Shown here: positions 40,295 through 52,269 of the stretch, one piece after another
How the letters are laid out: the number at the start of each line of letters is the position of its first letter
Position numbering within the stretch: position 1 is the first letter of the stretch
NCBI RefSeq assembly: GCF_932526225.1
Contig: NC_064038.1
Location: 12,771,070 to 12,835,069 of the forward strand
DNA from: Nematostella vectensis
Lineage: Eukaryota > Cnidaria > Anthozoa > Actiniaria > Edwardsiidae
Reading direction: 5' to 3'
DNA: 64,000 nt
The notes under the pieces: generated by a model
The model's input: only the letters and a program-made list of their open reading frames with translations
What the model was told of the DNA's origin: nothing
The model's database searches: none
Made by a program: the position numbers and the translations under genes

Positions 40295-42446
40295 AACTGA
40301 GGATCAAAATCAAGTATTTCTAACGTAAGACATTTTACGACTTGTTTCTAAATTTTGATATCACCCATCCAGGATACTCGAGACTCCTCCAAGCTTACAC
40401 TTACACACTATGCCACGTAGCTGTTTGGCTTAGTAAACGCGTGAATCCTGCTCCCTTAGATCATTTCGTTCAATACCATATTTTTGTATATGTATTTTTC
40501 TTCATTTTGTATCGATAGCTCTTAAATTTGATGTAAATAAAATCAAAAGAATACAGATAATAAACGTCAAGTGTAAATTATTATTTAAATAATCAACTAT
40601 TAATTTCTCCTCTGTGAACAGAAGGTTATTTAAGGAACACTAGGGATATTGGACGGTATCCAAGAATGTGCTCATTTTTATCAATGAAATCAGTGACAGA
40701 AATATTGATTTCTATTCCGTCATGGGAATCATGTCTTCGTCTAAATAATTGTACAGTTACTTTTCGGTACTTATCTTTTAAATTAGTCGAATAAGGGATG
40801 GTGGCTATCCGAATTTGCGCAAATTTTTATGAATGAAATCAATGAAAGTGAAAAATTCATTTCAGTTGAACACTATTCAGTTGGGCACCGTCATCTGTTC
40901 TTTCGTATATATTGTACATTACAGTTGTGCCAAGCGCTAGATTAGTTACCATCTAAGAGATGATATTTTAGTTAAATAATCTTTAGTAGAAGGAAGTCAA
41001 AAGCGTGGAAACTTTCTTTGGTATCTTGTATCTAAAATAACGGAAATTCAAGGCTCGCGTGTGTTCGTCCATGTATTTGTCATGTATTTCTTTTTTCCTT
41101 TCCTGATGCGCCAGAGATATCTTTTATCTTGTTAAAACACAAAAAATAGACACTGTTTGTTTTTAAGGAATTCCAGAATTATCTTATCTGCAATTCCAGA
41201 TAAGGATTTCATGCACACTTGTTTCTAGTCTAGTGTCTATGTAAGGAAGATTTTAGGGAAGGAAAAAGGGTTTTATTTTATTTTTAATACGCTAGATAAC
41301 AAGAATTTCACACAGGAAATATTTCGATCAAGTATTTTAATGTACTCTAGCTCTTGGTTGAATATGAAAAGGAGGATTACTTATTGTTGGGGATAAAGGG
41401 TTGCTTTATTTCCCTTTTTAAAATACCCTCCTAGAATTTCCTTTGAAGGATAGATTTTATCAGCTATATTCAATCAAGTAACCTTGACTCTTACATAAGG
41501 AAGTCATAAGGGGACATTTGTTTATTAGTGACCTGTGTTTTTTGTGTGTTTGTATGTTTTATTATTTTTTTCTGTTTTTTTTTTCTTGATAAGAAGAAAA
41601 GTGATTTCTAAAGTTGATAACAACATGGCATTCCACCAATATGTTTTTCTTGTGCAATAATTCGAACAGAATCCTTCAATTTACTTCAATCTATTTTGCT
41701 CCAGAGACAAAACGTTTACGTTTTAGATTTAGATACAAAACATAAACCTTGGAAGGTATAAAAGAGAGGCTTTGTTTCATTTTACGAACAGCTTTTTTAT
41801 TTTTCATAAACCTTCTACGGACATCATAGGGCTCAATTTTTGTATTTTAGAGCCCCTATTGTACTGTGATTATGAAAACCTTTGCTAAACTGGCAACTGC
41901 TTTTAAGCAGGTTAAAACTTCCGTCTAGCTTTCATCAATCAATCTTTGAATCCTTAACAAAAGTAGCAGTTGCCTTTAATAAATAGATATTTCAAAATCA
42001 TAGCCAGAAAGACCCACATAGATCGATGTTCGATTTCTCGACGTAGTTATACGACCCCACGGCCATAAGGACGTTCCCATACCATATTTGGGGGTCCGTT
42101 TTTTTTCTGCCTTTCATCCAAAAAATATGTTTAAAATTTTCAAGTAAAATTGTAGAGGTTCGTGTTCACGTTTTGATTGGTCGCAATTCAAAAAAGGCCG
42201 GACTGAAACTATGTCGGCCGCCGCAGGTTTACCGCATGATCGTCCCGGACTCTATCACTTAGACCACTTAGACGACAGCCATTCAAAGAATGGGCGATTA
42301 TAGCCCCAATCTAACCTTCAATGCCATATTGTTCTTTAGTAAAGCGTGACCCATGTAGTGCAAATGACACTGGCCCTTTAAAACTTAGCTGCTGTCTTTT
42401 AAAAGCTTTATTTTAATTTAATTTAATTTTATTGTATTTTATTTAG
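40295..42446. other. 3' UTR of DAPK isoform and intron
   Basis: After the stop at 40294, AATAAA occurs at 40536-40541. The remaining 1.9 kb is AT-rich without coding signal and would be intron for the downstream terminal exon. Confidence 0.5.
40536..40541 (+). terminator. Polyadenylation signal AATAAA, DAPK long isoform
   Basis: Canonical hexamer 242 nt after the stop codon at 40294. Confidence 0.6.
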
Positions 42447-43262
42447 GTGTATCACTCCGAGCTTGAAGCCCCAGAATTCATTTCGGAAATCTGCGACCAT
42501 GTAGATCACGAGCTGACCGAGAACCACATAGAGGACTGGGACGAGACAGAAGAAGCTTCGGTCCGGAGGAAATCGATAGCGTTCGCCGAGAATAAAGCGG
42601 TCTTAGAAACCCCAGTCCCCACAGAAAAGGTTATTACTCCCAAGCCTCCTAGAAAACAGCCCAGTTGTTCTACAAGTGAAACGATAGTGGAAGCATGCGA
42701 GGACGAAGAGGAAAGTGGTAACACCAGTGGTAAAAATAATGGTGCCGGGGGTAGCCATTCAGAGAAGCAAAATACACCTCTGCTTAATGTGACTAAAACA
42801 GAGGAACCGGTAACTAGGGAGGAGGACCCTGTTATCTTGGAAAAGAAACTTTTTCCAAGAAAAGACCAAGCGAAACCCGATTTTGAAAATAATGGAAATG
42901 AAGACACAGCCGAACAAAGAAGAACGTTCGATAACAAAAATCAAAATGTCAGCAGTGAAGCTTTCAATGAAAACGGAAAAGAAACCGAAAATTCTGGGGA
43001 TTCTAGCAGTAAAAGTTTCTTGGACAAAAAAGTCTCACTGGACCAACAGGTCAAAGACAATAAAGAGAAATGCGACGGACCTGGCGAGACTGGAATGGTT
43101 GATTGTAATGTGAGAATAAAAGTTGAGGACGAGGTTGACAATGATGAGTGTCACACAACACACTGCGAGTACAAAACGCTAGTGTCACTTATTGAAGACC
43201 ACGTGATCACGCCGTTCGACCAAGAACCGTTACCTACACCATATAAGGAGACTGCGGTGTGA
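42447..43262 (+). CDS. DAPK: Alternative 3'-terminal exon of the DAPK gene
   Basis: An open frame begins directly after an acceptor (TGTATTTTATTTAG) at 42446 in phase 0, reads VYHSELEAPEFISEICDHVD and on for 271 codons to a TGA at 43262, then a poly(A) signal at 43560. DAPK exon 10 ends at 36158, also in phase 0, so skipping exon 11 would give a 620-aa kinase isoform with this acidic, disordered tail (many E/D/K/N, an RRKSIAF site). No start codon or promoter of its own is apparent. Alternatives: an unseen donor inside exon 11 joins here, or it is a separate small gene with upstream exons I missed. Splicing is inferred from phase and position only. Confidence 0.55.
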   Translation: MYHSELEAPEFISEICDHVDHELTENHIEDWDETEEASVRRKSIAFAENKAVLETPVPTEKVITPKPPRKQPSCSTSETIVEACEDEEESGNTSGKNNGAGGSHSEKQNTPLLNVTKTEEPVTREEDPVILEKKLFPRKDQAKPDFENNGNEDTAEQRRTFDNKNQNVSSEAFNENGKETENSGDSSSKSFLDKKVSLDQQVKDNKEKCDGPGETGMVDCNVRIKVEDEVDNDECHTTHCEYKTLVSLIEDHVITPFDQEPLPTPYKETAV

Positions 43263-43559
43263 CGGAGTTAGGTATGATAATTAGCTGTATAAAGCGATCT
43301 ATAAGCCTTGTAAGAAACACTTTTATTTACAGCCTCTTCAATGCAGCCCTTAAGTTATGGGCACTAGCTTTGTTAACAAGGCTGTTGTCGATGTTTTCAG
43401 ATAGAGGCAGCGGCTCATAAAATGGTACGAAGGAGAAAGATTATTAATCTACATCCCTTCTAGGGACTTGAGCTGCGTGGATTTTCATTCACGAATATTT
43501 TTCTAGGATCGAATTATTGACTTTTTAAAGCCATGATTTAAGTTTCTAAAGAGGCTTAA

Positions 43560-43565
43560 AATAAA
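43560..43565 (+). terminator. Polyadenylation signal AATAAA after the alternative DAPK exon
   Basis: Canonical hexamer about 300 nt after the TGA at 43262. Confidence 0.55.
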
Positions 43566-44310
43566 ACATATTGTATATATCATATTTATACTCGTTCTCA
43601 GTCACGCGCAGGCCAAGAAAAAACACTTCGCTTTAAAATCGTTTTTGGTGGACGTCAATCAAGCGATCTCAGTGGAGATGAAAAGCCCGGTCGCAAGATA
43701 AATTCTCCAAACTCTAACTATAAAGCCACCATTTAATTGTTAACTATCCCCAAAATTTGCTTTGATGGACAGTTTTTATACAAAGAGCTAAAGGGGACAA
43801 CAATCAGAGACGCGGCATAAGAGATAAATCGCAAAATTCTATCCTATTTCTAACGCCGAGCAGAAGTTTATTACAGACGGTTTGAGATCCTCGTCATCCG
43901 GAATCTCGATGTACATGTCTTCGTGATCTTAGGAATCTTCTTCCACTTCGTCGATTTCTATATTTAGCCTTTCTGCAAACATATTTGGACCATAATTCCC
44001 AAGTCCGCGATAGAAGGGAGAGTGCTGGTCGGTGGTTATTGAGCTAAAATCCAAGGGCAGCCAAGACTTCATATATTTATATGAAAACCTGTGTACTGAC
44101 GTCCATCAAAATCGATTTCTAAAGCGATTTTTTTCTCAACCTGGGCGTGTGACTGAGAACGAGTATAAGAAAATATTTATCTCAGAATATTTTGAAAAAA
44201 TGTCAAGTATTCTGATAAGATTGATTATTTTTTTTACTCAAGGGTCATATGTTGTTTATAGAAAGTATAAATTATATTTGTATAAAATATAAGTGATTAT
44301 TGTTTAGCCT

Positions 44311-44842
44311 CTCTGTTAGCCACATCTTTATTATTGTTTCCATCCAATGACAACAATTAGAATATACATCTATTCAAGAAAACGTTGTCATGGCAAATGG
44401 CCATTGAGAAATGGCAGTTTTACGACCGAAAGGACCTATGGATCCCAAAATATTTGTTCCAAATTCATAAAAATATAAATAAAACATACGGCTATCCATT
44501 TAATCTAATTAATATGTGGTTCTGATATCGCTTGAATTGATTAATCAACTTTATTTTTACAATTAATTGCTACCCATTAACACATTTCGGTCGTAGGACT
44601 GCTATTTGGCAATTGCCATTCGCCGTTTGCACTGACAACATTTATTTACATAGGTGTATGTGACATCTTGAAATGATCGTCGACAGACGATCACTTCAAG
44701 ACAGTTATACAATTTTTATTATCAATCGAAAATTTCCTAATTAGCTAATAAAAAATAGCTTCCTCAATCGGCCGATGGAAATGGAGGTTTGCTCACGCAC
44801 GGTGTTTTGTTGTAGTGGATGACAAAATATTGGCTAACAGAG
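44311..44842. mobile_element. Inverted-repeat element (MITE), ~530 bp
   Basis: It begins CTCTGTTAGCCA and ends TGGCTAACAGAG (perfect 12-bp inverted ends). Further internal symmetry: GGCAGTTTTACGACCGAAA at ~44412 against TTTCGGTCGTAGGACTGC at ~44586. No open frame. Family unknown; a related end is at 35726. Confidence 0.7.
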
Positions 44843-45813
44843 TCTAAGATATCGGACAAAAATAATGATGATTACTGAATAATTAGTTATGATAGATTTT
44901 TAGAATTTTTTTAAATATTACATTCTTTTAAATGTGTTTCGACTTATATTTATGTTTTCTTCTACTGGATTCCCCTATCTCTTTTCGAAGGCCCTTTGCT
45001 AACAACGTAGACATAATAGGATGCACATATCTTTTGAGTTTATTTTAAAAAGAAGCACATCTTCAAATGCATTACTTTAATTTCAGTCCTATTTATTTGC
45101 ATTAATATAACCAGCAGTGTAAATATATTTATAACCAGCAGTGTAAATAGAATAGGGGAAAAAGATAGAAAATTAAGGGACCAATAGGAGTTATCCGTAA
45201 GCCACACGAGGCGATACGAAAATTAGCCTGATCCAACAGGTAACCCACGTATGATTTGGTACTGCTTTGGTACTTTTATTGGTCATCCGCTTGATATGGT
45301 TAAAAATATGTAGCAGGCTTGGCCCATGCGCAGACTAGATCCGCAACTGATGACAAAGCTTCGTTTAAATTCAACGAGCTAACCGTTCTTATTGCCATTT
45401 TCAAACCTTGGGGGAATTAGAGGGGAGAAGAGGGGTAGGTTTTAATCAAATTTGGAACCAAGCCTTATCGTCCCCATTACGGCTGGTTTTGAATTACGAG
45501 TGGCAGATCTAACTCTGCTAAGTCGGTCGAAGCGAAGGCATAACCAAAAACAGATTACTTTTTCTTGTCAATCTCATTGAAATGCCCGTGTCACAAGTAG
45601 CAGTTATTTATTGAGGAAATCGTAATCTAACCACCGACAACTATTGCAAACGTCGAGATGATTTAGACAATCTGCCAGTTGTACGATTGTCAAGAGTAAA
45701 GCATCCACCCATGTAATAATAAATCATAAATAACGGTATAATGTTTTTTTATAAATCTTCTTCGTTTCTTGTTAATGTAAAAATGTTGTACACGATTCGT
45801 TTCATAAATATAC

Positions 45814-45819
45814 TTTATT
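45814..45819 (-). terminator. Polyadenylation signal of peptide gene 1
   Basis: AATAAA on the minus strand, about 62 nt beyond the stop at 45881. The same hexamer is conserved at the equivalent place in gene 2. Confidence 0.6.
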
Positions 45820-45880
45820 TGGGAAATCCCAACCTTAAATTGTAATTTGTAGTATAATGCATATGTGATTCTATTTTATG

Positions 45881-47671
45881 TTAATGCTCGATGTTCGCCT
45901 TGCAAAGCCATAGCCCTGGTGGGCAGTGTCCATTCTGTCTTCTCAGTCTAGTGTTCGCCTTGCACAGCCATAGTCCTGGTGGGCAGTGCCCATTCTGTCT
46001 TCTTTGTCTAGTGTTTGCCTTGCACAGCCATAGCCCTGGTGGGCAGTGTCCATTCTGTCTTCTTTGTCTAGTGTTCGCCTTGCACAACCATAGCCCTGGC
46101 GGGCAGTGTCCATTCTGTCTTTTCAGTCTAGTGTTTGCCTTACACAGCCATAGCCCTGGTGGGCAGTGCCCATTCTGTCTTCTCCGTCTAGTCTTCGCCT
46201 TGCACAGCCATAGCCCTGGTGGACAGTGTCCATTCTGTCTTCTCAGTCTAGTCTTCGCCTTGCACAGCCATAGCCCTGGTGGACAGTGTCCATTCTGTCT
46301 TCTCAGTCTAGTGTTTGCCTTACACAGCCATAGCCCTGGTGGGCAGTGTCCATTCTGTCTTCTCAGTCTAGTGTTCGCCTTGCACAGCCATAGCCCTGGT
46401 GGGCAGTGCCCATTCTGTCTTTTCCGTCTAGTGTTCGCCTTACACAGCCATAGCCCTGGTGGGCAGTGACCATTCTGTCTTCTCCGTCTAGTGTTCGCCT
46501 TGCACAACCATAGCCCTGGTGGGCAGTGCCCATTCTGTTTTCTCAGTCTAGTGTTTGCCTTACACAGCCATAGTCCTGGTGGGCAGTGTCCATTCTGTCT
46601 TCTCAGTCTAGTTTTCGCCTTACACAGCCATAGCCCTGGTGGGCAGTGTCCATTCTGTCTTCTCAGTCTAGTGTTCGCCTTGCACAACCATAGCCCTGGT
46701 GGGCAGTGTCCATTCTGTCTTCTCAGTCTAGTGTTCGCCTTGCACAACCATTGCCCTGGAGGGCAGTGCCCATTCTGTCTTCTCAGTCTAGAGTTCGCCT
46801 TGCACAGCCATAGCCCTGGTGGGCAGTGTCCGTTCTGTCTTTTTTGTCTAGAGTTCGCCTTGCAAAGCCATAGCCCTGGTGGACAGTGTCCATTCTGTCT
46901 TCTTAGTCTAGAGTTCGACTTGCACAGCCATAGCCCTGGTGGGCAGTGTCCATTCTGTCTTCTCAGTCTAGTGTTCGCCTTGCAAAGCCATAGCCCTGGT
47001 GGGCACTGCCCATTCTGTCTTCTCAGTCTAGTGTTTGCCTTACACAGCCATAGCCCTGGTGGGCACTGCCCATTCTGTCTTCTCAGTCTAGTGTTCGCCT
47101 TGCACAGCCATAGCCCTGGTGGGCAGTGCCCATTCTGTCTTCTCAGTCTAGAGTTCGCCTTGCACAGCCATAGCCCTGGTGGGCAGTGTCCATTCTGTCT
47201 TTTTTGTCTAGTGTTTGCCTTGCAAAGCCATAGCCCTGGTGGGCACTGCCCATTCTGTCTTCTCAGTCTAGTGTTTGCCTTACACAGCCATAGCCCTGGT
47301 GGGCACTGCCCATTCTGTCTTCTCAGTCTAGTGTTCGCCTTGCACAGCCATAGCCCTGGTGGGCAGTGCCCATTCTGTCTTCTTAGTCTAGAATTCGCCT
47401 TGCAAAGCCATAGCCCTGGTGGGCAGTGCCCATTCTGTCTTCTTAGTCTAGAGTTCGACTTGCAAAGCCATAGCCCTGGTGGGCAGTGCCCATTCTGTCT
47501 TCTTAGTCTAGAGTTCGACTTGCACAGCCATAGCCCTGGCGGGCAGTGTCCATTCTGGCTTCTTTGTCCAGGTTCTATTATCTCCTTGGTGTTTCCTTGT
47601 TTGACTGGTGCAGGCATTACCCTCGACATTGCAGCTATCATTGCAAGGATGGTCGGGATAAATGATTTCAT
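45881..47671 (-). CDS. Secreted multi-copy Cys-loop peptide precursor 1 (28 units)
   Basis: A 596-aa intronless precursor. Residues 1-20 (MKSFIPTILAMIAAMSRVMP) form a signal peptide, followed by an 18-residue spacer (PVKQGNTKEIIEPGQRS). Then come 27 uninterrupted 20-residue units and a final truncated one ending KANIEH. The unit is QNGHCPPGLWLCKANTRLRR: N-terminal Gln (able to form pyroglutamate), two Cys bracketing PPGLWL, and a C-terminal R-x-(K/R)-R furin-type site. Variants: H to Q before the first Cys (four units), ANT/ANS/SNS/AKT, one GQW, and cleavage ends LRR, QKR, RRR, RKR, LKR, QRR, LRK. Predicted products are many copies of a ~16-18-residue disulfide-cyclised secreted peptide. The PPGLW core recalls cnidarian GLWamides, but no Gly follows Trp, so it cannot be amidated there. 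Neuropeptide, defence or toxin-like roles are all possible; I cannot tell which. The long open frame on the other strand is a repeat artefact. Confidence 0.85.
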   Translation of the reverse strand: MKSFIPTILAMIAAMSRVMPAPVKQGNTKEIIEPGQRSQNGHCPPGLWLCKSNSRLRRQNGHCPPGLWLCKSNSRLRRQNGHCPPGLWLCKANSRLRRQNGHCPPGLWLCKANTRLRRQNGQCPPGLWLCKANTRLRRQNGQCPPGLWLCKANTRQKRQNGHCPPGLWLCKANSRLRRQNGHCPPGLWLCKANTRLRRQNGQCPPGLWLCKANTRLRRQNGQCPPGLWLCKANTRLRRQNGHCPPGLWLCKSNSRLRRQNGHCPPGLWLCKANSRQKRQNGHCPPGLWLCKANSRLRRQNGHCPPGQWLCKANTRLRRQNGHCPPGLWLCKANTRLRRQNGHCPPGLWLCKAKTRLRRQNGHCPPGLWLCKANTRLRKQNGHCPPGLWLCKANTRRRRQNGHCPPGLWLCKANTRRKRQNGHCPPGLWLCKANTRLRRQNGHCPPGLWLCKANTRLRRQNGHCPPGLWLCKAKTRLRRQNGHCPPGLWLCKAKTRRRRQNGHCPPGLWLCKANTRLKRQNGHCPPGLWLCKANTRQRRQNGHCPPGLWLCKANTRQRRQNGHCPPGLWLCKANTRLRRQNGHCPPGLWLCKANIEH

Positions 47672-47743
47672 TCCTAAATGAGATATCGTGTTACTGATTG
47701 TAATCGTTTGCCTGTTCTGTCTTCTCTTCGCATTGGTTTGTCC

Positions 47744-47749
47744 TTTATA
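47744..47749 (-). promoter_or_regulatory. TATA box of peptide gene 1
   Basis: TATAAA in CCTATAAAGGACAAACC on the minus strand, about 73 nt upstream of the ATG at 47671. Identical in gene 2 and similarly placed in gene 3. Confidence 0.6.
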
Positions 47750-49069
47750 GGATTTTTCAAGTTTTGTAGTTTTCTGTCATTGGGCAATACATCTCAACAA
47801 GAAATGACCCTCATCCGATTCGAATTCACTTATCAAGATGGTATCTCATTATACAATTCATCAGCAGAAAAATGATTTAACGACTTCGAGTATCCCTTTT
47901 TAAACCATTCCAAATAATTTCGTGTTAGGATTTATTCTCTCAACCGTCTTTTTTTTAGTCTTTTTTTTACATGTTTGCGTCGAAAGATTATTAAAAAGAA
48001 CACGTCAGCATTTTCGTATATCCTGGTAAAGCGGATGAACATTTTTTGTCTTGATAAAATGGAAACACCGCTAGATTTCCTGGTTCCTCTGTTGTAATGT
48101 AATTTACGATACGGAAATCTTCAGATACAATATTTCGCCAATCCTTCAAATGCGTCCCTAGACTTCTACTACAGATCATTTGTTTACTTTGTGAACTTGA
48201 CAAACTATTTCTAGTTGCACGTGAAATTCGTGATAAACGTTGAGTGAATCAAATACAAAATATATTTTTAAATTGTTAAAACAATTTAGGTCATTCATCT
48301 AGTAATTGGAGCTTTTTGTTTGAGACGTATATTTCTGATATACGATCACAAATACCAATATTTTCGCTCTAGAACGGTAATGCAGGTATATATTGCATTG
48401 ACTTGCATCTTAATTACGGCGCTATAATTCACTAAATCCTTTTGTTTTTGATAATTATAGAATAGTCCAAAATAATTAATAATAACTGGATTATGACAAA
48501 TAAATATATCTGCCGAAATTTTTAGCCATATTCAGAAGCTTTCAATAGGGCAACTGATAAAGTCGAGAGAAACCTTTGATTAAACGTGTAAACGCGTACG
48601 ATAAACAGCGCCCTTTTTGCATGGTCACGCATCAGTGTTAAATCATTCACTAACATATAGATTTAGGCTCTGCCTAAAAGCGGAGCCAGCATTTAACACC
48701 TTTTTGTATTGACTGGTAGTGGTAGTTTTAGTGGGATCTGGGTGTCTTTAGAATGTTTTTTTTCTATTGAGATTAAAAATATGTCAACTTTTTACTGCCA
48801 TGTAATAATGAATTGTATTGGTCCATCCAAATGGATCAAGCAAGCACTCATACAATAATATTAAATACGCATTAACAAATACTAAACCTTGGTTTAAAAC
48901 AGGCTGTCAAAGTTTAAGGTGTCTTAGTAGACAAGAATGTTTTTCAAGAGTCTAATTATCATTTCTTATATTTTTTTTTTGACCTTGTGAAGAATATATC
49001 TAGGATATCACAGCATTCCTAAGGTTTAGATGCCATACTGTAGTTTTCATGTACTGCAACTGATAATTC

Positions 49070-49465
49070 AGAAAAATGCGATGAACTCCACAAAATATAC
49101 CTCCTGTCATGCGTAACATATTGGTGCACCCACCATTTGGCCTGTTGTTTTTAGAAAAACTCGATCCACCCATACTGGCTAATCAAAAATGAATGCAATG
49201 GAGGCAAATCCTAAATTTCTGAAACTGCTTAATTCCAATATCTAATTTCAAACCAAACCTATGTTGCGGGTAGAGAGGAATAAATAACTAAATAAACAAA
49301 AAGTCGATGGGGAGTGGAAAAAGGAGAAATGTCACTCTATTTGAAAAAATGTGACTCTACTATGACAATAATAGCTTGACTGAGCACTTTCCTAACATTT
49401 TGCCCTTTCCCTATTACCTTAGGTTTGATATAAAACTCTTTTCTTTACAGATTTATTTTTCAAAA
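49070..49465 (+). repeat. Dispersed repeat copy A of a three-copy family
   Basis: Contains ATATTGGTGCACCCACC, TCTAATTTCAAACC and AGCACTTTCCTAACATTTTG, ending TTTCTTTACAG. The same order of blocks occurs inverted at 50470-50960 and direct at 50985-51245. Confidence 0.7.
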
Positions 49466-49901
49466 AGCACAAGTTTGTTGTTAGCGGAGCCAGCGCGGCT
49501 GCAGGTCGCGCGCGGAGCTCCATAGGTATAGAAATATGGTAAGCTATGCGACTTGGTTTTATGGTCATCGCGCGGTTTCCCTGTGGTGTCACAAATCAGC
49601 CAGTGATCCAGCCGTGCAACTCTCATGCCCCACTCGGTCTTATGCTTTTATGTGCTTTTAATTCAAAGCTCAGTATTTAATGAGAGAATATGCGGATTCA
49701 AATGGACTGAAGTCTTTTAGGAACCGTTTTGTCTGAAGTACGAGTCGATAGTAAAATCTACCCGAGTGTTCTTGAATCCCGCCCGTCGCAACAGCTAAAA
49801 AGAGGACTATAGAGGCTCTACACTACCATTGTATATTCATTCACGTCTATATTTATGTAAGGAGATTCTGAGAAGAAAGGGCCTTGATGTCTGTTTTCAG
49901 C

Positions 49902-50350
49902 TATAAAAATCATTAACTTGTGTCACGAGTTCCTTGCTAGCAGAAATTCGACAACTTCACAAGTTACAACAAAAGCAAACACAACCACAACAGAAAGCGA
50001 AAAATTACCGCCAAGGTGAGTTTTAGACGACGATTTGTATTGAGAATATCAAAGTTATTTTTCTTTTATTGTTGTGCTTTTATAATGCTCGTTTGTTCGT
50101 TTTTTGTCCATAACTAATCGCTCAGACTAAAACACTGTTCCAGCTTTAGTTAGACGTCATGATGCCATATCATCTTGCATACTTTCTAATGTGTTTATTT
50201 ATTTTTATTCAAATAGTTGTGGAAAATTAGTAAGGTCATAAATGGAATGATGAAAAAATTGTTTTGAAAGAAAAAAATAATTGTTTTCACTTTTATTTAG
50301 GCAAAACCAACCAAGGACTACCTGAGGGCTATAATTGATTCTAAAGGCTG
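49902..50350 (+). other. Orphan promoter/5' exon-like segment
   Basis: TATAAAA at 49902 is followed by ~105 bp of sequence ending in a perfect donor AAG/GTGAGT (50015/50016). An acceptor TTTTATTTAG at 50300 then opens a short stretch reading AKPTKDYLRAIIDSKG and a stop at 50349. There is no ATG in the first segment. This may be the remnant of a small gene, or the start of a non-coding transcript. Weak evidence. Confidence 0.25.
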
Positions 50351-50469
50351 AAAGGCATAATAATAGGCAAATGTCTTAAAATAATATAGTAGGGGATTTC
50401 TTACTTTTATACAACAATAAGTGTAATAGGTTTTTTTAGAGCAAGATACTTGCTCTCGATGATAAATCT

Positions 50470-50960
50470 GTAAAGAAAACTATTATCTATTAACCTAAAG
50501 ATAATAAGGAAAGGGGAAATGTTAGGAGAGTGTTGTTGCATTACTGTTAATTTTTTTTATCAAAGATATACTCCCATTTCTTCCTTTTTTCTCTCTGCTG
50601 ACTATTTTTGTATGCAATTGATATTATTTGCTGTTTCCCCTCTGCACCCTAAATAAATTAAAATATGTTAGGTTTGAAATGAGACATTTTCATTTAGCAC
50701 TACTTTCAGTAATATCAAGGATTTTTTTTAGAATTTGCTTCCCAAGTAAATTTGTTCTTCTCCATTGCATTTAATTTTGGAGTAGCATTAGCATGTGTAG
50801 ATCCAGGGTTTCTATAAAACAGCAGGCCACCATGCTAAAGGGCGGGTGCACCAATATGTAATGCATGAATGGAGAAATATTTGTCGATTTCAATTTCCTT
50901 GGTGATGAAGTATCACAAGTAAGTGATAGATGAAACTTCCGTATGGCACCTGAAGTGTAT
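50470..50960 (-). repeat. Dispersed repeat copy B, inverted
   Basis: The reverse complement carries ATATTGGTGCACCCGCC, TGTCTCATTTCAAACC, ACTCTCCTAACATTTCCC and TTTCTTTACAG, matching copies A and C. With C it forms an inverted pair with arms of roughly 250 bp. Confidence 0.7.
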
Positions 50961-50984
50961 AACTAATCATAATATAACTACACT

Positions 50985-51245
50985 AGTTAGTTACTGAAAG
51001 TGAAAGTGCTAAATAAAATGTCTAATTTCAGACCTAACCTATTTAAATTTATTTTAGGTGAAACAGCAAATAATATCAATTGCCTATAAAAATAGCAAAC
51101 CGAGAGAGAAAAATGCAAGAAATAAGACTATATATTTGATAAAAAAATAACAGTAATGTAACAGCTTGATTGAGCACTCTCCTAACATTTCCCATTTCCT
51201 CGTTATCTTTAGGTTGAAAGAAAAAATGTTTTCTTTGCAGATAAT
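50985..51245 (+). repeat. Dispersed repeat copy C
   Basis: TGTCTAATTTCAGACC, GAAACAGCAAATAATATCAA and ACTCTCCTAACATTTCCC, ending TTTCTTTGCAG. Nearly the same as copy B in the opposite direction. Confidence 0.7.
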
Positions 51246-52269
51246 AAAAATAAACACATTAAATATTATGCAAGATGCAGACAATATAAGCTTAAGCCAA
51301 AGGATATAGGTAATAGGGGTTCCATGTTTTAGGTTTTTATTTTCGATAAGAAAATAGGGGACTTGCGCCAAGAGATCAGGTGTAAAGTTAATGTAGATGT
51401 TGAAAAAGTTGCTGTATCTTCGAAAAGACTAAATATACAGAATGTAAAGACAAGAAAGGTCTCTATTTCGAAGGCCCTATGATAACAACGTAGACATAAT
51501 AGGTAAAACATATATTTTTAGTCTTCAAATCCATTACTTTTATTTCAGTCCTATTTATTTGCATTTATAACCAGCAGTGTAAATATATTTATAACCAGCA
51601 GTGTAAAAAGAATAGGGGAAAAAAGATAGAAAATTAAGGGACCAATAGGAGTTATCCGTAAGCCACACGAGGCGATACGAAAATTAGCCTGATCCAACAG
51701 GTAACCCACGTATGATTTGGTACTGCTTTGGTACTTCTATTGGTCATCCGCTTGATATGGTTAAAAATATGTAGCAGGCTTGGCCCATGCGCAGACTAGA
51801 TCCGCAACTGATGACAAAACTTCGTTTAAATTCAACGAGCTAACCGTTCTTATTGCCATTTTCAAACCTTGGGGGAATTAGAGGGGAGGGGTAGGTTTTG
51901 ATCAAATTTGGAACCAAGCCTTATCGTCCCCATTACGGCTGGTTTTGAATTACGAGTGGCAGATCTAACTCTGCTAAGTCGGTCGAAGCGAAGGCATAAC
52001 CAAAAACAGATTACTTTTTCTTGTCAATCTCATTGAAATGCCCGAATCACAAGTAGCAGTTATTAAATAAGGAAAAAGTAATCTAACCACCGACAACTAT
52101 TGCAAACGTCGAGATGATTTAGACAATCTGCCAGTTGTACGATTGTCAAGAGTAAAGCATCCACCCATGTAATAATAAATCATAAATAACGGTATAATGC
52201 TTTTTTATAAATCTTCTTCGTTTCTTGTTAATGTAAAAATTTTGTACACGATTCGTTTCATAAATATAC

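Larger units (their letters stand above)
44975..48655 (-). repeat. Segmental duplication, copy 1 (holds peptide gene 1)
   Basis: The sequence from AACAACGTAGACATAATAGG (44998) through the peptide gene to GCATCAGTGTTAAATCATTC (48650) recurs at about 51455-55225, offset ~6.5 kb. Matching spans the 3' flank, the coding array and about 0.9 kb of 5' flank. The copies differ by small indels, e.g. four bases near 45425, and by array length. Confidence 0.9.

Noticed and set aside
45891-47681. Long plus-strand frames rich in SHSPGGQCPFCL repeats opposite peptide gene 1
   Set aside because: They are the antisense of a 60-bp repeat that lacks stops in this frame. There is no signal peptide or promoter, and the minus-strand product has clear secretory and processing signals.
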